Counted from the stretch's first letter, positions 35,015 through 44,310 are shown. The stretch is 64,000 nucleotides of DNA from Lachnospiraceae bacterium (GCA_017938315.1 JAGBBV010000020.1:1-64000); one strand, 5' to 3'. Notes: generated by a model not told the origin, from the sequence alone. Numbers and translations: made by a program.

Positions 35015-36502
35015 ATGGAAAATAGGAATAGTAATACATACGATTTATACAAAGATATACAACTGCGTTGCGGTGGAGAAATCTATATTGGTGTGGTAGG
35101 ACCGGTAAGAACTGGTAAGTCCACATTTATTAAGAGATTTATGGACTTAATGGTATTACCGAATATGGAAGATTCTTATGAAAAAGAAAGAGTAGTAGAT
35201 GAATTGCCGCAAAGTGCTGGCGGTAAAACAATCACAACAACAGAGCCCAAATTTATTCCAAAAGAAGCGGCACAAATACAGATTTCAGAAGGTGTTGATG
35301 CCAAAATAAGACTTATTGATTGTGTTGGGTATATGGTAGAAGGTGCCGGTGGACATTTGGAGGACGGAGCAGAACGAATGGTAAAGACGCCCTGGTCCAA
35401 AGAAGAAATTCCTTTTACGTCTGCTGCCGAAATTGGAACAAGAAAAGTAATAGCAGACCATTCTACAATAGGAATTGTGGTGACTTGTGACGGAAGTTTC
35501 GGAGACATTCCTATTGGAAATTATATGCAGGCACAGGAACGCACAATAAACGAACTGAAAAAACTAAAAAAACCATTCATTGTTTTAGTGAATTCAGTAA
35601 AGCCATACAGTGAAGAGGCACAGAAACTGGCGGATGATATCGCACAGAAATATGATGTGACTGCACTTCCGGTAAACTGTGAGCAATTAAAAAAAGAAGA
35701 TATTCATTTAATTATGGAAAAGGTTTTATGTGAGTTTCCGCTTACCATGATTGAATTTTATATGCCGAAATGGGTAGAAATGCTTCCTGCCGGACATAAA
35801 ATGAAAGTGGATATTATAGAAAAAGTAAAGGAAGTGATGAATCAGTATCACTGTGTCAGAGATGCATCTTTAAAACCGATTCAACTTCAAAGTGAATATA
35901 TAAAAAAATGTAAAACAGAAAGCATCAGCATGTCAGACGGATGTATCCGCATTTGGCTTGATGTGGACGACGCTTATTATTATGAGATGTTGAGTGAACT
36001 TGTAGGAGAAAATATAAACAGTGAATATCAGCTACTACATGTACTCAAAGAGATGGCAGCTATGAAACAGGAATATACGAAAGTGTTGCATGCAGTGGAT
36101 GCCGTTAGATTAAAGGGGTATGGTGTGGTAACTCCGGAGAGAAATGAAATAAAATTAGAGAAACCGGAACTAATCAGACATGGAAATAAATTTGGTGTAA
36201 AAATTAAAGCAGAAAGTCCCAGCATCCATATGATTAAAGCAAATATAGAAACAGAGATTTCACCCATTGTAGGTAGTGAAGAGCAGGCTCAGGATTTGAT
36301 CCGTTATATATCCGCATCTGATGCCGGAGATGACGGTATTTGGGAGACAAATATTTTTGGCAAAACTATTGAACAGCTTGTGTACGACGGAATTACAGGA
36401 AAAATCGGTATGATTGGCGAGGAAAGCCAGTTGAAATTACAGGAGACCATGCAAAAAATTGTGAATGATAGCAACGGCGGCATGGTATGCATTATTATTT
36501 AA
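35015..36502 (+). CDS. spoIVA: Stage IV sporulation protein A
   Basis: SpoIVA is the ATPase that polymerises around the forespore and forms the basement layer of the spore coat. The 495-residue protein starts near the family signature YDLYKDIQLRCGGEIYIGVVG and has the Walker A GPVRTGKST (29-37), and it keeps the C-terminal region ending NDSNGGMVCIII. Full length matches the Bacillus protein (about 492). It shows the organism belongs to a spore-forming lineage. AGGAGA precedes the ATG, and a long hairpin follows the stop. Confidence 0.96.
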   Translation: MENRNSNTYDLYKDIQLRCGGEIYIGVVGPVRTGKSTFIKRFMDLMVLPNMEDSYEKERVVDELPQSAGGKTITTTEPKFIPKEAAQIQISEGVDAKIRLIDCVGYMVEGAGGHLEDGAERMVKTPWSKEEIPFTSAAEIGTRKVIADHSTIGIVVTCDGSFGDIPIGNYMQAQERTINELKKLKKPFIVLVNSVKPYSEEAQKLADDIAQKYDVTALPVNCEQLKKEDIHLIMEKVLCEFPLTMIEFYMPKWVEMLPAGHKMKVDIIEKVKEVMNQYHCVRDASLKPIQLQSEYIKKCKTESISMSDGCIRIWLDVDDAYYYEMLSELVGENINSEYQLLHVLKEMAAMKQEYTKVLHAVDAVRLKGYGVVTPERNEIKLEKPELIRHGNKFGVKIKAESPSIHMIKANIETEISPIVGSEEQAQDLIRYISASDAGDDGIWETNIFGKTIEQLVYDGITGKIGMIGEESQLKLQETMQKIVNDSNGGMVCIII

Positions 36503-36513
36503 AAATAATTATG

Positions 36514-36558
36514 GCATCTCATTTTTAAAAGGCATATTTTCCTTTTAAAGTGAGATGC
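36514..36558 (+). terminator. Long hairpin terminator after spoIVA
   Basis: Arms starting GCATCTCA (36514) and ending TGAGATGC (36558) form an approximately 18-bp stem with one bulge and an eight-base loop, followed by TTTATTATT. Confidence 0.7.
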
Positions 36559-36568
36559 TTTATTATTG

Positions 36569-36597
36569 TTGGAAACAGAAGAATGTGTTACTATATA
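36569..36597 (+). promoter_or_regulatory. pnp promoter
   Basis: TTGGAA (36569-36574), a 17-base spacer and TATATA (36592-36597); a perfect TATAAT also sits at 36594-36599 with a less favourable spacing. About 45 bases of leader precede the gene. Confidence 0.6.
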
Positions 36598-36646
36598 ATA
36601 TGTGATATCAAAAGAAAAATATTTTATAAATAGTAGGAGGTTTCAT

Positions 36647-37471
36647 ATGAATCAGGTATATCAGAAAGTAGTAGATTGTTATGAAAGCATGAAAGAAAGA
36701 ATTCCATTTACACCCAAGGTTGCCCTTGTTTTGGGGTCAGGGCTTGGTAACTATGCTGACACGATGGATGTAAAAACTGAAATTGATTATAGTGAAATTA
36801 AAGATTTCCCGGTATCTACCGTTCCCGGACATGCCGGCAAATTTATTTTCGGATATGTAGGAGAAGTTCCTGTTGTATGTATGAAAGGACGTGTACATTA
36901 CTATGAAGGATATCCTATTTCCGATGTTGTGCTTCCTACCAGATTGATGAAAATGATGGGTGCGGAAATTTTATTTTTAACAAATGCTTCCGGTGGCATT
37001 AATCCCTCCTTCGGAGCGGGTGATTTTATGCTCATTAAAGATCAAATTGCATGCTTTGCTCCGAATCCTTTAATTGGACAGAACATTGATGAATTTGGTG
37101 TTCGTTTCCCGGATATGAGTACGGTTTATGATAGAGATTTACAGGATAAAATTAAAAAGGCAGCGGCAGATAATCAAATTGATTTAAAGGAAGGTGTTTA
37201 TGTGCAGCTGACGGGTCCATCTTTTGAATCTCCCGCAGAAATTAAAATGCTTCGTACTTTAGGGGCGGATGCAGTAGGTATGAGTACGGTGGTGGAAGCC
37301 ATTGTTGCAAATCATATGGGAATGAGAATTTGTGGTATTTCCTGTGTGGCGAATCTGGCTGCAGGCATGACAGATAATCCCCTTACCCACGAAGAAGTAC
37401 AGGCGGCAGCGGATGAAGCGGCACCATTATTTAAGAAATTAATCACACAGTCTATTATTTCTTTTGTATAA
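36647..37471 (+). CDS. Purine nucleoside phosphorylase (trimeric type)
   Basis: It phosphorolyses inosine and guanosine to base plus ribose 1-phosphate. The 274-residue protein has the PNP-family-2 motifs LVLGSGLGNYAD, VSTVPGHAGKF, MKGRVHYYEGY, LTNASGGI and GPSFESPAEI. The ATG at 36647 is directly preceded by AGGAGG; an open frame from 36602 lacks a start site. cdd and an adenosine-type deaminase gene follow, so the three form a nucleoside salvage operon. Confidence 0.94.
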   Translation: MNQVYQKVVDCYESMKERIPFTPKVALVLGSGLGNYADTMDVKTEIDYSEIKDFPVSTVPGHAGKFIFGYVGEVPVVCMKGRVHYYEGYPISDVVLPTRLMKMMGAEILFLTNASGGINPSFGAGDFMLIKDQIACFAPNPLIGQNIDEFGVRFPDMSTVYDRDLQDKIKKAAADNQIDLKEGVYVQLTGPSFESPAEIKMLRTLGADAVGMSTVVEAIVANHMGMRICGISCVANLAAGMTDNPLTHEEVQAAADEAAPLFKKLITQSIISFV

Positions 37472-37498
37472 ATAGTAAATCATGTGAAAGGGAAAAAT

Positions 37499-37927
37499 AT
37501 GAACATGCAAGATATTCCTGTGAAAGAATTAATACAAGCTGCTTTGGATGCCAGAAAAAAAGCATATACACCGTATTCCAATTTTCAAGTAGGTGCGGCT
37601 GTACTTACCAATGAACTCCGCATATATACAGGTTGTAATATTGAAAATGCGGCATATAGTCCCGGCATTTGCGCAGAACGTAATGCAATATATAAAGCAG
37701 TCAGTGAAGGCTGCCGTAAGATAAAAGCGATTGCAGTTGTGGGAGATAAATGCGGCGATGTGATTACACAGTATGCGTATCCTTGTGGTGTGTGCAGACA
37801 GGTAATCCGTGAATTTTCTAATCCCCACGAAATGATGATTGTTGTTGCTAAAAACGTGGATGAATATCAGATCTATACGTTAGACCAATTGTTGCCGGAA
37901 AGTTTCGGGCCGGAGCACTTAAATTAG
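37499..37927 (+). CDS. cdd: Cytidine deaminase
   Basis: It deaminates cytidine and deoxycytidine to uridine forms. The 142-residue protein has the substrate motif YSNFQVGAAV, the catalytic CAERNAI (zinc Cys and Glu) and the second zinc pair in PCGVCRQ. The ATG at 37499 follows AAAGGG. It lies between pnp and the amidohydrolase gene, all in one direction with short gaps. Confidence 0.95.
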   Translation: MNMQDIPVKELIQAALDARKKAYTPYSNFQVGAAVLTNELRIYTGCNIENAAYSPGICAERNAIYKAVSEGCRKIKAIAVVGDKCGDVITQYAYPCGVCRQVIREFSNPHEMMIVVAKNVDEYQIYTLDQLLPESFGPEHLN

Positions 37928-37942
37928 AAGGATGGGTTAAAA

Positions 37943-39220
37943 ATGAATATCAGATTATATAATGCAAGAATTCTGACTATGGAAGAAGGAAAAAATGTTT
38001 TTTTTGGTGAGATCAGAATTAAAGATGAAAAGATTATTTATGTAGGTGAAGAAATAAGTGATGATGCATCTGACATAAAATGGGATCAGGAAATTGATTG
38101 TAAAGGCAATTTATTGATGCCAGGATTTAAAGACGCCCATACCCATTCAGGAATGACGCTTCTTCGTTCTTATGCAGATGATTTACCTCTCAGTGACTGG
38201 CTTAACACGCAGGTTTTTCCTGTGGAAGCTAAAATGAATGCAGAGGATATTTATCATTTGACACAGCTTGCTATATTAGAATATTTAACCAGCGGAATTA
38301 CATCTATCTTTGATATGTATTTAACCCCGGAAAGCATAGCGGATGCCTGTGATGATATGGGCATGAGATGTGTCCAGGTAGGAGCAGTAAATAATTTCAG
38401 TCAGTCGCCGGAACTTGTAGAGGAGATGTATCTGAAGTTAAACAACAAGAGCCCATTACAGTCTTATATTTTAGGATTTCATGCAGAGTACACCTGTTCC
38501 AAGGAATTATTAATGAAAATTGCTGAACTGTCCCATAAGTATCAGGCACCTGTCTTTACTCATCTGGCTGAGACAGAGTCGGAAGCGGAAGGCTGCAGGG
38601 AAAGATATGGGATGACGCCCATGGCATTTCTTGATTCCCTTGGCATGTTTGATTATGGCGGCGGCGGATATCACTGTGTGCATATGACACAGGAAGACAT
38701 CCATATCATGAAAGAAAAGGGATTATATGCAATTTCCAATCCGGCATCCAACGCAAAGCTTGCCAGTGGGATTGCTCCCATTTCCGATTATTTAAAAGCA
38801 GGTGTGCCGGTAGCACTTGGTACAGACGGACCTGCAAGCAATAATTGTCTTGATATGTTCCGAGAGATGTTCCTTGTAACGGGACTTGCTAAATTAAGAG
38901 AAAAAGATGCCTCTGCAGTGGACGCCATGGAAGTACTTAAAATGGCAACCGTAAACGGTGCCCATGCTATGGGACTTCATGATGCTGATGTGCTTGCAGA
39001 AGGGAAACTGGCAGATATCATTATGATTGATTTGAATCAGCCTAATATGCAACCTATCAATCATATTGCAAAGAATGTTGTTTACAGCGGAAGTAAACAA
39101 AATGTAAAAATGACAATGATACATGGCGAGATTTTGTATATGGATGGTGTATTTTATACAAAGATACAGCCGGCAGAAATTTACCGTAAGGCAAATGAAA
39201 TCATAGATAAGCATCGTTAA
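37943..39220 (+). CDS. MtaD-type amidohydrolase (SAH/methylthioadenosine/adenosine deaminase family)
   Basis: The 425-residue protein has the amidohydrolase metal motif HTH (H66, H68) in DAHTHSGMTLLRS, further histidines in GFHAEYTC and FTHLAETES, and GTDGPASNN near residue 297. These match TRZ/ATZ-family deaminases of 5'-methylthioadenosine, S-adenosylhomocysteine or adenosine. Location behind pnp and cdd supports a nucleoside substrate. The exact substrate is not determinable from sequence alone, so I give no symbol. Confidence 0.85.
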   Translation: MNIRLYNARILTMEEGKNVFFGEIRIKDEKIIYVGEEISDDASDIKWDQEIDCKGNLLMPGFKDAHTHSGMTLLRSYADDLPLSDWLNTQVFPVEAKMNAEDIYHLTQLAILEYLTSGITSIFDMYLTPESIADACDDMGMRCVQVGAVNNFSQSPELVEEMYLKLNNKSPLQSYILGFHAEYTCSKELLMKIAELSHKYQAPVFTHLAETESEAEGCRERYGMTPMAFLDSLGMFDYGGGGYHCVHMTQEDIHIMKEKGLYAISNPASNAKLASGIAPISDYLKAGVPVALGTDGPASNNCLDMFREMFLVTGLAKLREKDASAVDAMEVLKMATVNGAHAMGLHDADVLAEGKLADIIMIDLNQPNMQPINHIAKNVVYSGSKQNVKMTMIHGEILYMDGVFYTKIQPAEIYRKANEIIDKHR

Positions 39221-39254
39221 TATCAGACATAACTATGATTTGAAAGGGGAATCT

Positions 39255-40934
39255 ATGGAGTATGTTATTTTTGCGGTAGTGGCAGGCAGTTTTATTTTAC
39301 TGCTTATGATAAAGGGGCATTTTGACTACCGAAAAGAAACAAAGCGGTTTATTAAGTCCTTATATGAAGATTACGGAAAATTACCTAAGCGAGAGTATAA
39401 GGCTGAGCAGTTTGCCAATATTCCGCACTATTATGAAAAACATAAGAATGGCTTTTCTGTTGATGATATTACATGGAATGACTTAAATATGGACGAAGTA
39501 TTTAAGAAAATGAATTATACTTATTCAGCAGCAGGAGAAGAGTATTTATATTATACGTTGCGAACGCCCTCTTTCTCCAAAGCAGAACTTGACAGAAAAG
39601 AAGAATTAATTAATTTTTTTGAAGAACATGCAGACGAAAGAGTTGCGTGTCAGTTTTTATTCCATAAACTTGGAAGAACCGGTAAGTTTTCTATTTATGA
39701 TTATCTTGATTATTTGGATAATTTAGGTGAACGCAGTAATGTAAAACATTATTTGTCTTTGCTGGCTGTTTTAATAAGCATTGGCATTATGTTTATGAAT
39801 TTGCCGGTTGGACTTTTTCTACTTATTATTGTTTTCTCGGCTAACGTACTGACATATTTTAAAATAAAGAGTGAAGTCGATCCATATATAACCAGTTTTG
39901 CTTACATTTTTAAATTGCTGGATTTGGTAGATGAGATAGGCAAAGTCAAGATTCCGATATTGACAGATGAAATGCAGGAATTAAAACAGGCATCAAAAGA
40001 ATTAAGTAATTTTAAAAGAGGTTCATTTTTGCTGATGTCAGCAGGGAGAATGTCCGGTTCGTCAGATCCATTTGAGATTATTGTAGATTATTTACGGATG
40101 GCTTTTCACTTGGATTTAATCCAATTTAACCGAATGCTTGCAGCAGTGAGAAAGCATGTAAAAGATATAGACAATATGATTACCATTATAGGTATGATTG
40201 AGGCTATGATTGCAATTGGTGCATTCCGGGAAAGAAATAAAGAATATTGTATTCCCGGGTTTTTAGAGGAAAGAAAGATAGACGCAAAGAATTTATATCA
40301 TCCGCTATTGGACAATCCAATAAAGAACGATATATGCACAAATAATAGTATTTTAATTACGGGATCTAACGCATCAGGAAAATCTACGTTTTTAAAGACC
40401 GTAGCACTGAATCAGATTTTAGCACAGACAATTCATACGTGTATGGCAGATTCTTACGAAACATCATTTTATAGGGTACTATCATCAATGGCTCTTCGTG
40501 ATGACTTGCAGGGCGGTGAGAGCTATTATATGGTAGAAATTAAATCACTAAAGAGAATTATGGATGCCATATCCTCTGATGGGGCACCGGTTCTTTGTTT
40601 TGTGGATGAAGTGCTGAGAGGGACTAATACGGTTGAGAGAATTGCGGCTTCTGTGCAGATATTAAAAAGCCTTACCAACCATTCAGATCTATGCTTTGCA
40701 GCAACCCATGATATTGAATTAACACATTTACTAAAGGAAGAATATGATAATTATCATTTCAAAGAGGAAATTGAAGAGAATGATATTTTCTTTAGCTACA
40801 AGATATTAAATGGTAGGGCACAAAGCAGAAATGCCATTAAACTTTTGGGCATTATGGGATATCCTGAAGAGATTATCCGGGAGGCAGAAAATCTTGCTTC
40901 GACTTTTCTGAAAACGGGGGATTGGAAATCTTGA
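39255..40934 (+). CDS. Membrane-anchored MutS-family ATPase
   Basis: The 559-residue protein starts with a membrane helix (about 3-20) and has a second hydrophobic pair at about 175-215. It ends in a MutS-type ATPase with Walker A GSNASGKST (about 370-378) and Walker B CFVDEVLRGTN. The mismatch-recognition domain of true MutS is missing. It is therefore a MutS relative of unknown substrate tied to the membrane rather than a mismatch repair protein. The ATG at 39255 follows AAGGGGA. The promoter of the next gene overlaps its stop. Confidence 0.82.
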   Translation: MEYVIFAVVAGSFILLLMIKGHFDYRKETKRFIKSLYEDYGKLPKREYKAEQFANIPHYYEKHKNGFSVDDITWNDLNMDEVFKKMNYTYSAAGEEYLYYTLRTPSFSKAELDRKEELINFFEEHADERVACQFLFHKLGRTGKFSIYDYLDYLDNLGERSNVKHYLSLLAVLISIGIMFMNLPVGLFLLIIVFSANVLTYFKIKSEVDPYITSFAYIFKLLDLVDEIGKVKIPILTDEMQELKQASKELSNFKRGSFLLMSAGRMSGSSDPFEIIVDYLRMAFHLDLIQFNRMLAAVRKHVKDIDNMITIIGMIEAMIAIGAFRERNKEYCIPGFLEERKIDAKNLYHPLLDNPIKNDICTNNSILITGSNASGKSTFLKTVALNQILAQTIHTCMADSYETSFYRVLSSMALRDDLQGGESYYMVEIKSLKRIMDAISSDGAPVLCFVDEVLRGTNTVERIAASVQILKSLTNHSDLCFAATHDIELTHLLKEEYDNYHFKEEIEENDIFFSYKILNGRAQSRNAIKLLGIMGYPEEIIREAENLASTFLKTGDWKS

Positions 40935-40959
40935 CGAAAGTCGGGGCGAATGCTATCAT
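40931..40959 (+). promoter_or_regulatory. Promoter of the 53-residue membrane protein
   Basis: TTGACG (40931-40936), a 17-base spacer and TATCAT (40954-40959). It overlaps the end of the MutS-like gene. Confidence 0.65.
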
Positions 40960-40999
40960 AAAATACGGAAATACTTAATAAGGAAAGGCATGGTGTATC

Positions 41000-41161
41000 A
41001 TGGCAAACTTAATTTTGTTTATAAATTCATTTTTATCGTATTTATTATTAATGGCAGTCATTGTTATCCTGGCGGCAATAGCTGTTTTTATCGGTATAAA
41101 AATGAGGAAAAATAAAAATGCGAAACTGCAGAGTGAAGCAGTGAATGCGGAAACAGAATAG
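41000..41161 (+). CDS. Small single-span membrane protein (53 residues)
   Basis: The frame encodes a 53-residue protein with one hydrophobic helix (about 5-33) and a basic-then-acidic tail (KMRKNKNAK ... NAETE). GGAAAGG lies about 11 bases before the ATG, a longish spacing. It fills the otherwise empty stretch between the MutS-like and HAD genes and has its own promoter at 40931-40959 and a hairpin after it. Function unknown; a small membrane regulator is plausible. The positive-inside rule places the tail in the cytoplasm. Confidence 0.7.
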   Translation: MANLILFINSFLSYLLLMAVIVILAAIAVFIGIKMRKNKNAKLQSEAVNAETE

Positions 41162-41170
41162 AATGCTTAT

Positions 41171-41200
41171 ATAGAGTTCCTAAATGGGGACTCTATTTTC
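41171..41200 (+). terminator. Hairpin after the small membrane protein gene
   Basis: ATAGAGTTCC (41171-41180) pairs with GGGACTCTAT (41187-41196) with one wobble, followed by TTTTC; a weak terminator. Confidence 0.5.
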
Positions 41201-41225
41201 ATCATAGAGTTTTGGAGTGATACAT

Positions 41226-41918
41226 ATGAAAAGATTTAAAACTATTTTATGGGATGTAGATAATACACTACTTGATTTTGACAAGTCAGAAGATTATGCC
41301 CTCAGATATTCTTTTGAGCAATTTGGAAAGAAGATTGATACAAAAACGGTTCATTTATATTCTAAAATTAATATGAGCTATTGGGAAAGTCTTGAGAGAG
41401 GTGAGATTACAAAAGATAAAGTATTATCAGGCAGATTTGAGTCTTTGTTCAAGGAATTATTAATCAGTGATATCCCTGTTGGCGAATTTCAGGCAATATA
41501 TCAAAAAGCGTTAGGAAGTGTTGCTTATTATAAAGACGATGCTTATAGACTGTGTAAAGAATTATCCAAAGAATTTAAGCAATATGTAGTGACAAACGGA
41601 GTTACAATAACGCAACAAAGTAAAATGAAATTATCCGGTTTTGACAAAATTATGGATGACATTTTTATATCGGAAAAGATTGGAAACCCAAAACCGTCAC
41701 CACTTTTTTTTGAGGACTGTTTTAAAATGATTCCCGGTTTTGAGAGAGAGAAAACCATTATAATCGGCGATTCATTGACCAGTGACATGAAAGGTGGAAA
41801 TAATGCAGGCATTTTCTGCTGTTGGTATAATCCCAAAGGCAGTAAAAATACCGGTGATGTAAAAGTTGACTTTGAAATAAAGAACTTGTGGGAAGTAAAG
41901 GAAATTTTATATGGCTAA
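41226..41918 (+). CDS. HAD-family phosphatase, YjjG-like
   Basis: The 230-residue protein has the HAD motif I DVDNTLLDF (D10, D12), motif II VVTNG and the C-terminal IIGDSLTSDMKGG. The layout matches YjjG-type nucleotidases, which act on non-canonical pyrimidine nucleotides, but HAD substrates are hard to predict. The ATG at 41226 follows GGAG; a GTG nine bases upstream is less likely. Its end overlaps the WYL regulator by eight bases. Confidence 0.88.
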   Translation: MKRFKTILWDVDNTLLDFDKSEDYALRYSFEQFGKKIDTKTVHLYSKINMSYWESLERGEITKDKVLSGRFESLFKELLISDIPVGEFQAIYQKALGSVAYYKDDAYRLCKELSKEFKQYVVTNGVTITQQSKMKLSGFDKIMDDIFISEKIGNPKPSPLFFEDCFKMIPGFEREKTIIIGDSLTSDMKGGNNAGIFCCWYNPKGSKNTGDVKVDFEIKNLWEVKEILYG

Positions 41919-42903
41919 ATCGGCTAATCAAAAGTTAAAACTATTATATTTAATAAAAATATTAAGTGAAAAAACTGATGAAAATCATTGCATGAGTGCT
42001 GCACAACTGATAAGTGAACTTGCCTATTATGATATCAGTGCCGAAAGAAAGAGCATTTATGATGATATAGAGAGGTTAATAGAATTTGGCTATGATATTA
42101 TCTATGTGAAGTCAAAAAACAATGGCGGTTATTATCTCGCTGAAAGAGAATTTGAGTTACCTGAACTAAAATTACTTGTGGATGCAGTGCAGGCATCGAG
42201 ATTTATTACACAAAAAAAGTCCAGAGAGTTAATTGCAAAAATTGAAAAGCTTGCAGGTCCTTATGATGCGAAAAAATTACAGAGACAAGTTTTGGCTGCG
42301 GGGAGAATAAAAACTGAGAATGAGAGCATTTATTATAATGTAGATGAAATACATAAAGCAATGCAGGATAATGAAATTATTTCATTCTTATATTTGGAAT
42401 GGAATGTCAATAAAGAATTAAAGGCAAGAAAAGAAGGTGAGCGTTATGAAGCAAGTCCCTTTGCACTGACTTGGAAAGATGAAAATTATTATCTGATAGC
42501 CTATGATAATAAAGAAGAGAAAATCAAGCATTTCCGGGTAGATAAGATGAATAAAATTACTTCTCTTACAGGGCAAAAGCGAAAGGGACATGAAGCTTTT
42601 GACAAAATAGATATTGCTGAGTATACAAATAAAACCTTCGGTATGTTTGGTGGGGAAGATATTTCTGTAACATTATTATTGCCGGAAAATATGATAGGAA
42701 TTATAATAGACCGCTTTGGAAAGGATGTGACAATCCGCTCCAAAGGGGATGGTATGATTAGTGCAAGAGTAAAAGTAGCAATCAGTAATCAATTTTATGG
42801 TTGGCTAACAGGCCTTGGCAACAAGGTCTCTGTCTTATCTCCGGAATCAGTGAGGACAGAGTATACAGAATATTTAAGTGAAATTTTGAAACAATACAGA
42901 TAA
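41911..42903 (+). CDS. WYL-domain transcriptional regulator
   Basis: The 330-residue protein has an N-terminal winged helix-turn-helix (about 8-65), a middle helical part, and a WYL domain (about 140-230) with ASPFALTWKDENYYLIAYD and the FRVDKM segment, then a WCX-like C-terminal region. WYL domains sense nucleic acids or nucleotides. It starts inside the HAD gene, so regulator and phosphatase are coupled; its target is unknown. Confidence 0.88.
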   Translation: MAKSANQKLKLLYLIKILSEKTDENHCMSAAQLISELAYYDISAERKSIYDDIERLIEFGYDIIYVKSKNNGGYYLAEREFELPELKLLVDAVQASRFITQKKSRELIAKIEKLAGPYDAKKLQRQVLAAGRIKTENESIYYNVDEIHKAMQDNEIISFLYLEWNVNKELKARKEGERYEASPFALTWKDENYYLIAYDNKEEKIKHFRVDKMNKITSLTGQKRKGHEAFDKIDIAEYTNKTFGMFGGEDISVTLLLPENMIGIIIDRFGKDVTIRSKGDGMISARVKVAISNQFYGWLTGLGNKVSVLSPESVRTEYTEYLSEILKQYR

Positions 42904-42912
42904 GAGGATATA

Positions 42913-44085
42913 ATGATGAATTTACAAGTAGCAGAGAGAATGAAAGATTATCAGGAAGGCATCTTCCAGGTATTAAACGAGAAAAAAGAACAAGTAGAAA
43001 AGAACGGGAAAAAGGTATATAACTTATCAGTTGGGACACCTGACTTTGAACCCGCAAAACATATTATGGAAGCTGTTATAGATGCGGCAAAAGATCCGGC
43101 CAATTATAAATATGCATTGAAGGACTTGCCGGAACTTATAAGTGCTGTGATTAACCGTTTTCAAAAACGCTATGGCGTGATGTTAAAAGAAAATGAGATT
43201 ACATCTGTTTACGGGTCTCAGGAAGGGATTGCCCATATAGGTTTATCTCTTTGCAATCCCGGTGATATTGTTCTTATACCAAACCCGGGATATCCTATTT
43301 TTGAAATTGGTCCGTCTCTTGCAGGAGCAGAGATTGTCACATATGACTTGACAGAGGAAAATCATTATTTACCGGATTTGAAGAAGATAGATAAAGAAAT
43401 ATGCCGCAAAACCAGATTTATGATTGTTTCATACCCTTTAAATCCTGTCTGTAAAGTAGCACCGGATAGTTTCTATGAGGAACTGATTATATGGGCAAAG
43501 GAAAATAATATTATTATTCTTCATGATAATGCATACTCTGATATTATTTATGACGGACGGGAAGGTAAGTCTATTTTAAAATATGATGGTGCAAAAGATA
43601 TTTGCGTAGAATTTTATTCCCTTTCCAAAAGTTATAATTATACCGGTGCTAGAATGGGATTTTTGGTCGGTAATGAATTTTTGGTACAGAATTTCAAGAA
43701 ACTCCGTTCCCAGATTGATTATGGTACGTTTTTGCCGGTACAGTATGGTGCCATAGCAGCGCTTGAAGGTCCGGATGACATGATAATAGAACAATGTAAA
43801 GAGTATCAGAAAAGAAGAGATGCACTATGTGGCGAACTAAGAGAAATCGGATGGGAGATACCGGATAGTGAAGGAACTATGTTTGCATGGGGTAAAATTC
43901 CAAAAGGCTATTCGGATGATGTGTCATTTGTTATGGAACTTCTTGAAAAATCAGGAGTTTTATGCACACCGGGAAGCAGCTTCGGAAGTCTTGGAAAAGG
44001 CCATGTGCGCTTTGCACTTACAATGAATGTTGAACAGATAAAAGAAGCAGTAAATGCAATAAAAGAATCCGGTGTGATAATTTAA
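42913..44085 (+). CDS. PLP-dependent class I/II aminotransferase
   Basis: The 390-residue protein has the fold-type I motifs: GTPDFEP near the N-terminus, a YPLNP substrate loop, HDNAYSDI, and the PLP lysine K239 in SLSKSYNYTGARMG. The motifs suggest an aspartate/alanine or LL-diaminopimelate-type aminotransferase, but the substrate is not settled. ATG codons at 42913 and 42916 are both compatible with AGAGG. A terminator follows. Confidence 0.88.
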   Translation: MMNLQVAERMKDYQEGIFQVLNEKKEQVEKNGKKVYNLSVGTPDFEPAKHIMEAVIDAAKDPANYKYALKDLPELISAVINRFQKRYGVMLKENEITSVYGSQEGIAHIGLSLCNPGDIVLIPNPGYPIFEIGPSLAGAEIVTYDLTEENHYLPDLKKIDKEICRKTRFMIVSYPLNPVCKVAPDSFYEELIIWAKENNIIILHDNAYSDIIYDGREGKSILKYDGAKDICVEFYSLSKSYNYTGARMGFLVGNEFLVQNFKKLRSQIDYGTFLPVQYGAIAALEGPDDMIIEQCKEYQKRRDALCGELREIGWEIPDSEGTMFAWGKIPKGYSDDVSFVMELLEKSGVLCTPGSSFGSLGKGHVRFALTMNVEQIKEAVNAIKESGVII

Positions 44086-44117
44086 AAACTGCATTATTAT
44101 TATAGTACTAAAGTATG

Positions 44118-44154
44118 GGATGAAAAATAGCACCAAATTTTTCATCCTCTTTTT
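44118..44154 (+). terminator. Rho-independent terminator after the aminotransferase gene
   Basis: GGATGAAAAAT (44118-44128) pairs with ATTTTTCATCC (44137-44147), followed by TCTTTTTG. Confidence 0.85.
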
Positions 44155-44180
44155 GTATATTTTTCCGTATATTGATATCG

Positions 44181-44209
44181 TTGACATTAACCGATAGATT
44201 ATTTATACT
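44181..44209 (+). promoter_or_regulatory. nrdD promoter
   Basis: A near-consensus promoter: TTGACA (44181-44186), 17 bases, TATACT (44204-44209). Direct copies of ATATTGATA lie on both sides (44169-44177 and 44225-44233), possible regulator sites. About 100 bases of leader precede nrdD. Confidence 0.8.
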
Positions 44210-44310
44210 TAGAGATACCACAAGATATTGATAAGGTAGACATAATTCATTACTAGATTTTGTATTTTCCCTAACAAGGGAAAAGATATAAATATAACGG
44301 AGGAAAAGTT

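Noticed and set aside
44210-44240. NrdR box at the nrdD promoter
   Set aside because: The closest sequence is only loosely similar to the palindromic NrdR consensus; it is reported only as an unexplained pair of nonamers.
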